From Acetobacteraceae bacterium (GTDB taxonomy: Bacteria; Pseudomonadota; Alphaproteobacteria; Acetobacterales; Acetobacteraceae), in assembly GCA_947478535.1 (NCBI GenBank), contig CANJXD010000084.1, forward strand, positions 1 to 15,196: a stretch of DNA of 15,196 bases, written 5' to 3'. Both the position numbers and the translations under genes were made by a program. Of this stretch, positions 1 through 7,195 are shown one piece after another; position 1 is the first letter of the stretch, and each line of letters begins with the position of its first letter. The notes beneath the pieces were generated by a model. That model was not told the DNA's origin. It worked only from the letters and a program-made list of their open reading frames with translations, and did no database searches.

Positions 1-198
1 CCCCGTGCCACCCCGCATCTTCCGTGCCAGCGCATACCAGGGGGAGAAGACGGTGCCGATGAAGGCGATGATGGTGATGCCGTGCCGGCCATCATCGCTC
101 AGCGCATCGATGTACCACCAGCGATAGCCGCGATGCGGCACCTCGCTGTCGAATTCCCAGCCGCGCCGCGTCGCGGCCCCCGATGCATCGACCATCAT
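1..198 (-). CDS. crtC: Carotenoid 1,2-hydratase CrtC (5' part, runs off window)
   Basis: Only the first 66 codons lie in the window; the gene continues past position 1. The translation starts MMVDASG and contains GWEFDSEVPHRGYRWWYIDA, then LSDDGRHGITIIAFIGTVFS and PWYALARK. I recognise these as the N-terminal blocks of CrtC (hydroxyneurosporene synthase). That family adds water across the terminal C1-C2 double bond of acyclic carotenoids on the way to spheroidene or spirilloxanthin. The ATG at 198-196 overlaps the crtD stop TGA (197-195) as ATGA, so crtD and crtC are very likely one translationally coupled operon. A second in-frame ATG follows at 195-193 and could be used instead. No other family fits these blocks as well. 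Confidence 0.9.
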   Translation of the reverse strand, partial: MMVDASGAATRRGWEFDSEVPHRGYRWWYIDALSDDGRHGITIIAFIGTVFSPWYALARKMRGGTG

Positions 199-1676
199 GC
201 TCGTTCCGCCATCGCCGCCTGTGCCGCCAGCCTTCCAGAGATCGCCGCCATAGCGACTCCCGAGCCCGGATGCGTGCCGCCGCCCGCCAGGAACAGGCCG
301 GGGATCGGCGTGCGCGCGGCGGGTCGGCTGAAGATCGATTGCCAGCCATGCGCGGCCTGGCCGAAAAGCGCCCCGCCCGTGCCGGGGTTGGCGCGTTCCT
401 GGTCCGCCGGCGTCGCCATGGCGGTGGCGTCGCGGGTGATCCGCAACCCCGCGCGTTCCATCGCGGCGAAGACCGCTTCTTCCACCGGCGCCAGCGCCGC
501 CGCATCCATCCGCCGGCTATCCGCCCGCGCCGGTGCGCCAACCAGCGCGAGCAGCCCTTCCCGCCCCGGGGGCGCCGGCGAGACGCCGTCCCGGTCATGG
601 GCCCAGAGCGTCACCGAAGGCTGCGCCGGCATCCTGGCGCGATAGGTCAGGTCGGCGAATTCCGCCGCGGCATCGGCGCTGTGGAACACCGAAAGCCGCG
701 GCAGTTCGAGCCCCTCCGCCCGTCCGGCCATGGCCCAGGCGATGCAGGCGAAGGACCGTTTCGCCGGATCGGGCTTCGGCACCGCCCGAATCACGGCCTG
801 GCCGAGATGCCCGCCGGCGATGGTGGCGGGCTCGGCGTTCAGGATCACCTGGCTGAGGGGCAGGACCTCCCCATCCGCCAGCGTCACGCCGGTGACGCGC
901 CCGCGCGCCACGATCACATCCCGGACCGCCGCCCCGTAGCGGAAGCGCGCCCCCCGCGCGGCCGCGACGGCCGCCATGGCCCGGGGCAGCGTTGCCATGC
1001 CGCCATCCAGGGCGAACATGCCGGAAAGCTCGACATGCAGCACCAGCATCAGCGTCGCCGGCGCCAACAGGGGTGAAGCGCCGACATAGGTCGAGACGCG
1101 GGAGAAGACTTGGCGCAGCCGCGGGTCCTCGAAATGCTCGCCCAGCGCGTCCCAAAGGGTACCGAAGGGGGAACTGCCGAGCAGCCCCCGCAACCCGGCC
1201 TGGGCCCCCAGCGCCAGCGCCCCGGGGCGCTGCACCGTCAGGAAGCTGGGCTCCAGCGCCGCGTAGCTGCGGGCGGCCCGGGCGGCGAGGTCGCGGAACC
1301 CGCGCGCGGCGGCCGGCCCGGCGAACTGGCCGATGGCGTCGGCGGCGGCGGCGGGGTCCGCCGGCAGGTCCAGCACGCTGCCATCCCGCCAGACATGCCG
1401 GCCGAGCAGGGGCAGGCGCCGCGGGGTCAGATGGTCGGAGAGGGAGGCGCCGGCATCGGCGAACAGCGATTCGAACAGGGGCAGAAGCGTTAACACCCCG
1501 GGCCCATGATCCACCGCGAGACCGTCAAGCAAAGTGGCACCCACCTTGCCGCCCGGTTGTGCCGCGCGTTCCAGCACCACCACGTCCCGCCCGGCCGCAG
1601 CCAGCAGCATGGCGGCGGAAAGCCCCCCGATACCGGCGCCTACCACGCCCACCATGCCTTGACCCACACCGCGCAT
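195..1676 (-). CDS. crtD: Hydroxyneurosporene/methoxyneurosporene desaturase CrtD
   Basis: This 493-residue protein is an FAD-dependent carotenoid 3,4-desaturase of the CrtI/CrtD phytoene-desaturase-like family, acting after CrtC in acyclic carotenoid synthesis. The N-terminus carries the dinucleotide-binding fold VVGAGIGGLSAAMLL (residues 11-25), ending in VVVLER with the ribose-binding acidic residue Glu36. The C-terminus has the second FAD motif GLFLAGGGTHPGSGVAMA. Length matches the family (about 490-510). The next gene on this strand is crtC, which overlaps its stop and favours CrtD over CrtI. The start is uncertain: the ATG at 1676 sits where the predicted transcript would begin, and Met8 (ATG at 1655-1653) gives the usual short lead into the Rossmann motif. 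A PpsR palindrome lies just upstream, so repression by PpsR is likely. Confidence 0.9.
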   Translation of the reverse strand: MRGVGQGMVGVVGAGIGGLSAAMLLAAAGRDVVVLERAAQPGGKVGATLLDGLAVDHGPGVLTLLPLFESLFADAGASLSDHLTPRRLPLLGRHVWRDGSVLDLPADPAAAADAIGQFAGPAAARGFRDLAARAARSYAALEPSFLTVQRPGALALGAQAGLRGLLGSSPFGTLWDALGEHFEDPRLRQVFSRVSTYVGASPLLAPATLMLVLHVELSGMFALDGGMATLPRAMAAVAAARGARFRYGAAVRDVIVARGRVTGVTLADGEVLPLSQVILNAEPATIAGGHLGQAVIRAVPKPDPAKRSFACIAWAMAGRAEGLELPRLSVFHSADAAAEFADLTYRARMPAQPSVTLWAHDRDGVSPAPPGREGLLALVGAPARADSRRMDAAALAPVEEAVFAAMERAGLRITRDATAMATPADQERANPGTGGALFGQAAHGWQSIFSRPAARTPIPGLFLAGGGTHPGSGVAMAAISGRLAAQAAMAERA

Positions 1677-1682
1677 TTTCCA

Positions 1683-1712
1683 AATAGGTCAGTCTTACAG
1701 AAAAAGTGTCAA
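1683..1712 (-). promoter_or_regulatory. Predicted sigma-70-type promoter of crtD-crtC
   Basis: On the minus strand a perfect TTGACA (-35) spans 1712-1707. With an 18-base spacer the best -10 candidate is CCTATT at 1688-1683, which matches only three of six consensus positions. The -35 is convincing and the -10 is weak, as expected for a regulated photosynthesis promoter. Transcription would begin around 1676, at or just before the first crtD ATG, leaving almost no leader for that start and a short one for Met8. Confidence 0.45.
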
Positions 1713-1724
1713 GATAAGTTGACG
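1707..1724. promoter_or_regulatory. PpsR/CrtJ operator (TGT-N12-ACA type, one mismatch)
   Basis: The sequence TGTCAAGATAAGTTGACG is an interrupted palindrome with perfect five-base arms GTCAA and TTGAC around a six-base spacer. It fits the TGT-N12-ACA consensus of PpsR/CrtJ except for the last base (G for A). It lies between the divergent crtD and ppsR genes, about 31 bases upstream of the crtD ATG, and it is the only TGT in this intergenic region. Its left arm contains the crtD -35 element on the minus strand, so binding should block RNA polymerase. That occupancy is inferred from the known behaviour of PpsR at crt and bch promoters. Confidence 0.72.
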
Positions 1725-1931
1725 CTCATTTGGCCGATGACCGCGACATTTCGTGATCGAGCCGGACGCTGATTGCGCGAGCATTTCGTCATCTTGCATT
1801 GACGCGGCGCCCGCAAAGTTCCACACAGGTATAGGCATTGGCGCCAGGGCTGCGACGCCGATGCAGGGCTCGGATCGGTTCCCAACTCGGGGGGCCGGCA
1901 CATCCGGGCCTACAGCTTCCGGACCTCCCCC

Positions 1932-3326
1932 ATGACCCGCGTCGCCGTCATCCAGCCTGACATCACGCTAACGCTCGATTGGGAGGGCGTGATCCGCGAT
2001 GCTGCGCTCTCCGAGACCATGCGAGGCGAGCCGGTCGCGGACTGGCTCGGACGCCCCTGGATGGAAACTGTTGGCGACGTCGGCAGCCTGCAAGTCCGGC
2101 GCATGGTCGAGGATGCGCGCGCCAGCGGTGTCTCCGCCTATCTCCAGGTCACCCAGCGTTTCCCCTCGGGCCTCGAACTGCCGATCGAATACACCACCGT
2201 CCGCCTCGGCGGGCAGGCAGGGCTGATCGCCGTCGGCAAGAACCTCCAGGCGGTTGCCGAACTCCAGACCCGGCTTGTCGCCGCCCAGCAGGCGCGGGAG
2301 CAGGATTACTGGAAGCTGCGGGAGATCGAGACCCGGTCCCGCCTGCTGTTCGACGCCTCGCTCGAAGCGGTCGTCGTCATCGCCTCCTCCACCTATCGCA
2401 TCGTCGAGGCCAATCCGGCCGCCATCCGCGAGCTTGGCCTGGCTCCCGGCTGGAACTTCGTCGATGAGATCGCGACGCGGGACCGGCCGGCGTTCCGGGA
2501 CATGCTGCTGCGGGCCAGCGAACAGGGCCGCGCGCCTGGCGTGATGGTCCATCTGGGCGCTGAAGACCGGGCCTGGCTGGTCCGTGCTTCGCTGATGGCG
2601 CGCAATCCCGGCCCGGTGTTCCTCATCCAGTTGACCCCGGCCGGGATGGGCACCGAGCTCACAGCCTCCGGCGCATCCCGCTCGCTCGTGGCGCAATCCC
2701 TCGCGCTGCAGGGTGATGATGCGCTGCTGGAAGAAATGCCTGATGGCTTCGTCGCCATCGACACGGAAGGCAATGTCCTCCGCGCCAACCGGTCCTTCCT
2801 GGACCTCGCGCAGCTTGGCTCGGAAGCCTCCGTGCTCGGGGAAAGGCTGGACCGCTGGCTCGCCCAGCCCGGCATGGACCTCGACGTCCTGCTCAACACA
2901 GTGGCCCAGCACGGCGAGGTCCGCCTCCTGCCCGCGACGCTGACCGGCAGCCTCGGCACCGAGGTCGATGTCGAGATTTCCGGCGCCGGCTCCCAGTCTG
3001 GCGTTGGCGAGCGGGGAGGCCGCGCGATCGGCCTGATCATTCGCGACGTCGGCCGCCGCGTCCTGGCCTCCGGCGAAGCCGCCGCGCTGCGCGCCGCGCT
3101 CGGTGCGCTGGCCAATGATGTCGGCCGGGTGCCGCTGCCGACGATGGTGCGCAACACCGCCGCCCTGGTGGAGCGCGCCTGCATCGAGCGCGCGCTGCGC
3201 CTGTCCAACAACAACCGGACGGCCGCCGCGGATGCGCTCGGCCTGAGCCGCCAGAGCCTCTATGCCAAGCTGGAACGCTATGGCCTGATCGAGGACCGCG
3301 ACGCTTCCGCGGCTCTGCCCCCGTGA
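1932..3326 (+). CDS. ppsR: Photosynthesis gene repressor PpsR/CrtJ
   Basis: This 464-residue regulator equals the usual PpsR length. It has an N-terminal PAS-like segment (about 8-105, PDITLTLDWEGVIRD), a glutamine-rich helical linker (about 105-138, AELQTRLVAAQQAREQDYWK), a first PAS domain (about 139-237), a second (about 263-375), and a C-terminal Fis-type helix-turn-helix (about 408-452, NNNRTAAADALGLSRQSLYA). PpsR binds TGT-N12-ACA palindromes and represses bch, crt and light-harvesting genes. One such box lies 208 bases upstream. The only cysteine is Cys417, beside the HTH, where redox-active PpsR proteins carry one of their cysteines; the partner found between the PAS domains of Rhodobacter sphaeroides PpsR is absent. 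The ATG at 1932 has no clear Shine-Dalgarno, but no in-frame start lies close upstream. Its stop overlaps the bphP start (GTGA). Confidence 0.95.
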   Translation: MTRVAVIQPDITLTLDWEGVIRDAALSETMRGEPVADWLGRPWMETVGDVGSLQVRRMVEDARASGVSAYLQVTQRFPSGLELPIEYTTVRLGGQAGLIAVGKNLQAVAELQTRLVAAQQAREQDYWKLREIETRSRLLFDASLEAVVVIASSTYRIVEANPAAIRELGLAPGWNFVDEIATRDRPAFRDMLLRASEQGRAPGVMVHLGAEDRAWLVRASLMARNPGPVFLIQLTPAGMGTELTASGASRSLVAQSLALQGDDALLEEMPDGFVAIDTEGNVLRANRSFLDLAQLGSEASVLGERLDRWLAQPGMDLDVLLNTVAQHGEVRLLPATLTGSLGTEVDVEISGAGSQSGVGERGGRAIGLIIRDVGRRVLASGEAAALRAALGALANDVGRVPLPTMVRNTAALVERACIERALRLSNNNRTAAADALGLSRQSLYAKLERYGLIEDRDASAALPP

Positions 3327-5611
3327 TTCCGGAGCCGCCCGGGCCATCACCGGATTTGGCGCGCGAGGATTTGCCTCCGTTCGGGGGGGCGGACCTCTCG
3401 AACTGCGAGCGGGAACAGATTCACCTCGCGGCCTCCGTCCAGCCGCACGGGGCACTGCTGGTGCTGCGGGAGCCGGACCTGGTCTGCATCCAGGCCAGTG
3501 CCAACGCCGCCGCCTTTCTCGGCCAATCCATCCCCGTGCTGGGCCGCCGGCTGGCGGAGATCGATCAGGCCCTCGTCATCGCCATCGCGCCCCGTCTCGG
3601 TGACAAGCTGGAGGAGGTGCCCGCCGCCATCCGCCTCCGTCTCGGCTCGGACGGCATGGTGCTGGATGGGCTGGTGCACCGTGTCTCCGGGGGGGGGCCG
3701 AGTGGTGGCTTGGTGGTGGAACTGGAACGCGCCAGCCCCAGCGAACGCTATACCGACCGCATCGAGCCGGCATTGCAGGCCATCCTGGCGAGCTACGCCG
3801 TCCGGCCGCTCTGCGAGGAAGTCACCCGCATCGTCCGTGGGCTGACCGGCTATGATCGCGTCATGGTCTATCGGTTCGATGAGGACCAGCACGGCGAGGT
3901 GTTCGCCGAGGAATGCGACCCCAGCCTCGAATCCTTCCTTGGCAACCGCTACCCCGACAGTGACATCCCGCAGGTCGCGCGCCGGCTCTACCTCCGCACG
4001 CGGGTGCGCGTCGTGGCCGACGTCTATTGCGCCCCGGTACCGCTGGAGCCGCGGGTTTCGCCGCTGACGGGGCGTGACCTGGATATGTCGCTGTGCGTCC
4101 TGCGCAGCACGTCGCCCATGCACCTCCAGTATTTGAAGAACATGGGGGTGGGGGCGACGCTGGTGGCTTCCATTGTCGTCGGCGGCCGCCTCTGGGGCCT
4201 CATCGCCTGCCACCATGACAGCCCGCGGCGCGCGCCTTATGCGCTGCGCGCGGTGGTGGAATTGCTGGCGGAAGCGATGGGCACGCGGATCGCCGCGCTC
4301 GAATCCTTCTTCCAGGCGCAGTCCGAACTCGCCGTCCGCCGACTGGAACAGCGGATGATCGAGGCGATCAGCCGCGATGGGGACTGGCGCAGCGCCCTGT
4401 TCGATGACCCGCGGACGCTGCTGCAACCCCTGGGTGCCACGGGTGCCGCCCTGCTGTTCGAAGGGCAGACCCAGACGACGGGCGAAGTACCGGGCACTGT
4501 TGGCCTGCGTGCCATCGGACAATGGCTGGATGTCCAGCCGCGCGCCTCCGTGATCTCCACCATGTCACTGCGGAGTGTCGCGCCGCATCTGGCGGATTTG
4601 ACGCACGTCGCCTCCGGCGTGATCGCCGCCGCGGTGTCCACGGCGCCGGGCGAATACATCGTCTGGTTCCGTCCCGAGCAGGTGCGGACCGTGACCTGGG
4701 GCGGGGACCCGAACAAGCCGGTACAGGTCGGTGATGATCCGCGGGATCTGGCGCCCCGGCGCTCCTTCGCGCGTTGGCACCAGGTGTTGGAAGGGCGGGC
4801 GGAGCCATGGTCCGCCAAGGATCTGGCGACGGCGCGGATGGTCGGCGAAACCGTGGCCGATGTCGTGCTGCAATTCCGCTCCGTCCGCATGCTGATCGCG
4901 GAAGACCAGCTCGCCCAGGTGCGCCGTCAGGTCGGCAATTCGGCGCAGCCTGTCGTGATCTGCGATGCCGCCGGGGGTATCGACCTGCGCAACGATGCCT
5001 TCGATAGCCTGATCCCCGGCATGCGCGGTGCGGTGCCGCGCCGCATGGACCACCTGCTGCCCTTCTTCGCGGCGCCGGAGGAAGTGGGCCGGCGCATCCG
5101 TGATGTGCTGGACAACCGCCGATCCTGGCGCGGCGAGGTGCGGCTGGCGGATAACGAGGGGGCTGGCCGTCCGCTGCTGGTGCGCGCCGATCCTGTCTTC
5201 TCCTCCCCCGACCGCGTGCTCGGCTTCGTCTTCCTGTTCAATGATCTGGCGGAGCGCAAGGCCGCGGAATCGGCGCGAAGACGCTTCCAGGTCGGCATCG
5301 AGGAAGGCGCCCGCAGCCGCCCCGGCAGGCTGGATCGCAAGGCGGACCTCGCCTTCCGCGCCATCCTTGCCACGGTGGTGGAAAATGCCCAGCTCGCGGC
5401 GCTGGAGATCGCCGATGGCGTCGATGTCGCCAACATGCCGGAACTTCTGGAAAGCGTTCGCGCTTCCGTGGCCCGCACCGCCGAAGTGCTGGAGACGCTG
5501 ATCCGCCATGCTGGTGTCCCCCCTGGTGGGCCCCCTGGTGGTCGCTCTGATGGTCCCTCTGGCTCACTCCGTGGCCTCTTCCCCGGCAGTCCCGACGATC
5601 CGGAGCGATGA
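3323..5611 (+). CDS. bphP: Bacteriophytochrome, PAS-GAF-PHY-PAS-HOS type, no kinase
   Basis: This 762-residue red/far-red photoreceptor starts with GTG inside the ppsR stop. It shows the biliverdin-attachment cysteine (Cys28 in LSNCERE, before IHLAASVQPHGAL), a PAS domain (about 20-135), and a GAF domain (about 145-325) with YPDSDIP around Asp214, SPMHLQYLKNMGV with His267, and ACHHD with His297/298. The PHY domain (about 330-520) has tongue motifs WGGDP (459-463) and PRRSF (478-482). A further PAS domain (about 530-645) precedes a short helical segment (about 650-730). There is no phospho-acceptor H-box and no ATPase, so it is not a histidine kinase. This is the architecture of R. palustris BphP1, which inhibits a PpsR by direct binding in light. 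A low-complexity Pro/Gly tail (731-762) ends the protein. A run of nine G at 3689-3697 is a possible frameshift hotspot. Confidence 0.95.
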   Translation: MIPEPPGPSPDLAREDLPPFGGADLSNCEREQIHLAASVQPHGALLVLREPDLVCIQASANAAAFLGQSIPVLGRRLAEIDQALVIAIAPRLGDKLEEVPAAIRLRLGSDGMVLDGLVHRVSGGGPSGGLVVELERASPSERYTDRIEPALQAILASYAVRPLCEEVTRIVRGLTGYDRVMVYRFDEDQHGEVFAEECDPSLESFLGNRYPDSDIPQVARRLYLRTRVRVVADVYCAPVPLEPRVSPLTGRDLDMSLCVLRSTSPMHLQYLKNMGVGATLVASIVVGGRLWGLIACHHDSPRRAPYALRAVVELLAEAMGTRIAALESFFQAQSELAVRRLEQRMIEAISRDGDWRSALFDDPRTLLQPLGATGAALLFEGQTQTTGEVPGTVGLRAIGQWLDVQPRASVISTMSLRSVAPHLADLTHVASGVIAAAVSTAPGEYIVWFRPEQVRTVTWGGDPNKPVQVGDDPRDLAPRRSFARWHQVLEGRAEPWSAKDLATARMVGETVADVVLQFRSVRMLIAEDQLAQVRRQVGNSAQPVVICDAAGGIDLRNDAFDSLIPGMRGAVPRRMDHLLPFFAAPEEVGRRIRDVLDNRRSWRGEVRLADNEGAGRPLLVRADPVFSSPDRVLGFVFLFNDLAERKAAESARRRFQVGIEEGARSRPGRLDRKADLAFRAILATVVENAQLAALEIADGVDVANMPELLESVRASVARTAEVLETLIRHAGVPPGGPPGGRSDGPSGSLRGLFPGSPDDPER

Positions 5612-6237
5612 GCGTGGTGGCGGGCACGTGCCGCGACGCGCTGCGGGCGGCGACCGGGGAATTGCATGAACGGCTGCACCATGTCCCGGCCTTTGCGGCG
5701 CTGGCGGCCGGGCGGCTGACCCGGGACGATTACATCGCGATGCTGCGCCGCAAGCTGGGCTTCCATCGCGCGGTGGAAGCCGGCCTCGCCACGGCGCCCG
5801 ATCTTTCGCCCTTCGGCATCAGCCCCGCGGAGCGCCGCCGCGTGCCGATGCTGGAAGCAGACCTCGCCGCGCTGGGTGCCGATGCCGTGGTGCCGATCGC
5901 CCCGATCCCGGCGCCGGGCAGCGCCGCCGGCGCGATGGGCTGGCTCTATGTCAGCGAGGGCTCGACCCTTGGCGGCCGCCAGCTGGCGCGAGGGTTGGAT
6001 GACCTGCTGGGGCAGGGGGAGCCCGGGCGCCGCTTCCTGCTCGGCCACGGCGAACGGCACGGCGCGATGTGGCGGGATTGCTGCGCCGCGATCGAACGTT
6101 GCGGCGCCGACCCGCAGCGGCTGGCGGCCATGCAGGCTGGCGCGGTTGCCGCGTTCCAGGCCTTCGAGGCCTGGTTCATTCCGGCCCCGACCCAGACCCC
6201 GACCCCGGCCCCGGCGCCAGGCATTCACCGCCCATAG
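5608..6237 (+). CDS. bphO: Heme oxygenase BphO, biliverdin supply
   Basis: This 209-residue protein is a bacterial heme oxygenase. It cleaves heme to biliverdin, iron and CO, giving the chromophore for the phytochrome encoded just upstream. The proximal heme ligand is most likely His20 in LRAATGELHERL, which matches the His25 region of mammalian HO-1. The distal-helix signature GWLYVSEGSTLGGRQLARGL lies at 111-130. Length is normal, except that the last 17 residues are a proline-rich tail (PAPTQTPTPAPAPG) that looks dispensable. The ATG overlaps the bphP stop as ATGA, with GGAG two bases upstream, so synthesis should be coupled to the photoreceptor. A strong hairpin begins at its stop codon. 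Confidence 0.93.
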   Translation: MSVVAGTCRDALRAATGELHERLHHVPAFAALAAGRLTRDDYIAMLRRKLGFHRAVEAGLATAPDLSPFGISPAERRRVPMLEADLAALGADAVVPIAPIPAPGSAAGAMGWLYVSEGSTLGGRQLARGLDDLLGQGEPGRRFLLGHGERHGAMWRDCCAAIERCGADPQRLAAMQAGAVAAFQAFEAWFIPAPTQTPTPAPAPGIHRP

Positions 6238-6292
6238 AGACCGTTGGGGAATGCCGGCGGAGGACCCACCGCCGGCATTCTCAAACGGCCTC
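6237..6292 (+). terminator. Long hairpin closing the ppsR-bphP-bphO operon
   Basis: A perfect 12-base inverted repeat, GAATGCCGGCGG (6249-6260) and CCGCCGGCATTC (6269-6280), encloses an eight-base loop. After a small internal loop the stem continues with GAGACCGTT (6237-6245) against AACGGCCTC (6284-6292), with one mismatch. It starts at the last base of the bphO stop and ends before the next gene. There is no T-run after it, so it may be a terminator of the kind seen in GC-rich genomes, or a 3' end stabiliser that lets some transcription through. The structure is seen directly; the function is inferred. Confidence 0.6.
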
Positions 6293-6319
6293 TTAGCCCT
6301 TGCTTCATGCCTTCGGCGG

Positions 6320-7195
6320 ATGATGCCGGGCATGATGACGCGACGTTCTTCCGTGGTGGGGCTTTCGCCGCGCCGCCTTGTCCTCGCCAGCCTCGGCGCC
6401 GTGCTGCTGGCGCCACGTCTGTCGGCTGCGAGCACCACCACGCTGCGCCTGGGTGGCACGGGCATGGCGCTGGCCATCACCCGCATCCTGGTGGAGCGCT
6501 TTGCCGGGCTGGGGGAGGTGCTGGTGGACCCTCAGGTGCTGACCAGCCTCGGGACCTCCGGCGGACTGGCGGCGCTGCGGCGGGGGCATCTGGACCTGGC
6601 GCTCAGTGCCCGGGCGCTGACGGCGGCGGAGGAAGCGGCGGGACTCTCCGCCGTCGCCTTCGCGCGCACCCCCAACACCTTCGCCACAAGGCCGGATACC
6701 CGCACGGAGTCCGTCACCCTTGCGCTGGTGGAACGCATCATGGCCGGCGGCATGATGCAGTGGTCCGATGGCGCCCCGCTGCGCCTCGTGCGGCGGGATC
6801 GCAGTGAGTCGGATTGGGTGATGCTGGCCAGCCTGTCGGCCGGTATGGCCCAGGCCGTGGAGCGCGCTCTGGCGCGCCCGGGCCTCGCCACCGTAGGCAC
6901 GGACCAGGAGAATGCGGACCTCCTGGAACAGATCCCCGGCTCCTTCGGGATGATCTCCCTCGGCCAGATCCTGTCCGAGCGGCGGCGCCTTCGGCCGCTG
7001 GCGCTGGATGGGGTGGTACCGACGCCGGCGGCGATGGCGGATGGCCGCTACCCCTTCGCACGGTCGCTTTTCCTCGTGACACGGGCTGATGCCGCGGAGG
7101 TGTCCGTCCTGTTCCGCGGCTTCCTGGGCCATGCCATCGCGCGGCGCCTGATGGTCGAACGCGGCTACCAGCCGCTGCTGGGGGATGCGGCATGA
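6320..7195 (+). CDS. Secreted PstS-like substrate-binding protein
   Basis: This protein of about 291 residues resembles phosphate-type periplasmic binding proteins (PBP_like, PstS superfamily). The N-terminus is a signal peptide: basic residues (TRRSSVVGLSPRR), a hydrophobic stretch (LVLASLGAVLLAP), then a likely cleavage near LSAAS. The mature part begins TLRLGGTGMALAITRILVER, followed by LGTSGGLAALRRGHLDLALS, which corresponds to the ligand loops of PstS. MAGGMMQWSDGAPLRLVRRD matches the PstS block usually written I-F-x-G-x-x-x-x-W. The ligand is not known. Possible ATG starts are 6320, 6323, 6332 and 6335, none with a good ribosome-binding site; 6335 gives the neatest signal peptide. Its stop overlaps the start of the GGDEF-EAL gene (ATGA). 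No ABC permease or ATPase gene is adjacent, so it may be a sensor component rather than a transporter part. Confidence 0.8.
   Translation: MMPGMMTRRSSVVGLSPRRLVLASLGAVLLAPRLSAASTTTLRLGGTGMALAITRILVERFAGLGEVLVDPQVLTSLGTSGGLAALRRGHLDLALSARALTAAEEAAGLSAVAFARTPNTFATRPDTRTESVTLALVERIMAGGMMQWSDGAPLRLVRRDRSESDWVMLASLSAGMAQAVERALARPGLATVGTDQENADLLEQIPGSFGMISLGQILSERRRLRPLALDGVVPTPAAMADGRYPFARSLFLVTRADAAEVSVLFRGFLGHAIARRLMVERGYQPLLGDAA

Larger units (their letters stand above)
1677..1931. other. Divergent crtD / ppsR intergenic region
   Basis: This 255-base region separates crtD (minus) from ppsR (plus). Apart from the PpsR box and the crtD promoter at its left end, I see no coding sequence and no second TGT-N12-ACA site. 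A TATAGG hexamer at 1830-1835, preceded by an AGG, is a possible -10 for ppsR. No -35 stands at the right distance (TTGACG at 1799-1804 is 25 bases away), so the ppsR promoter is not resolved. The region is visibly less GC-rich than the genes around it. Confidence 0.5.

Noticed and set aside
1799..1835. A ppsR promoter made of TTGACG (1799-1804) and TATAGG (1830-1835).
   Set aside because: The 25-base spacing is too long for a sigma-70 promoter; only the -10-like hexamer was kept as a remark.
4927..6486. A 519-codon open frame antisense to bphP and bphO.
   Set aside because: It spans two real genes and a hairpin, with Ser/Arg-rich low-complexity translation and no recognisable motif.
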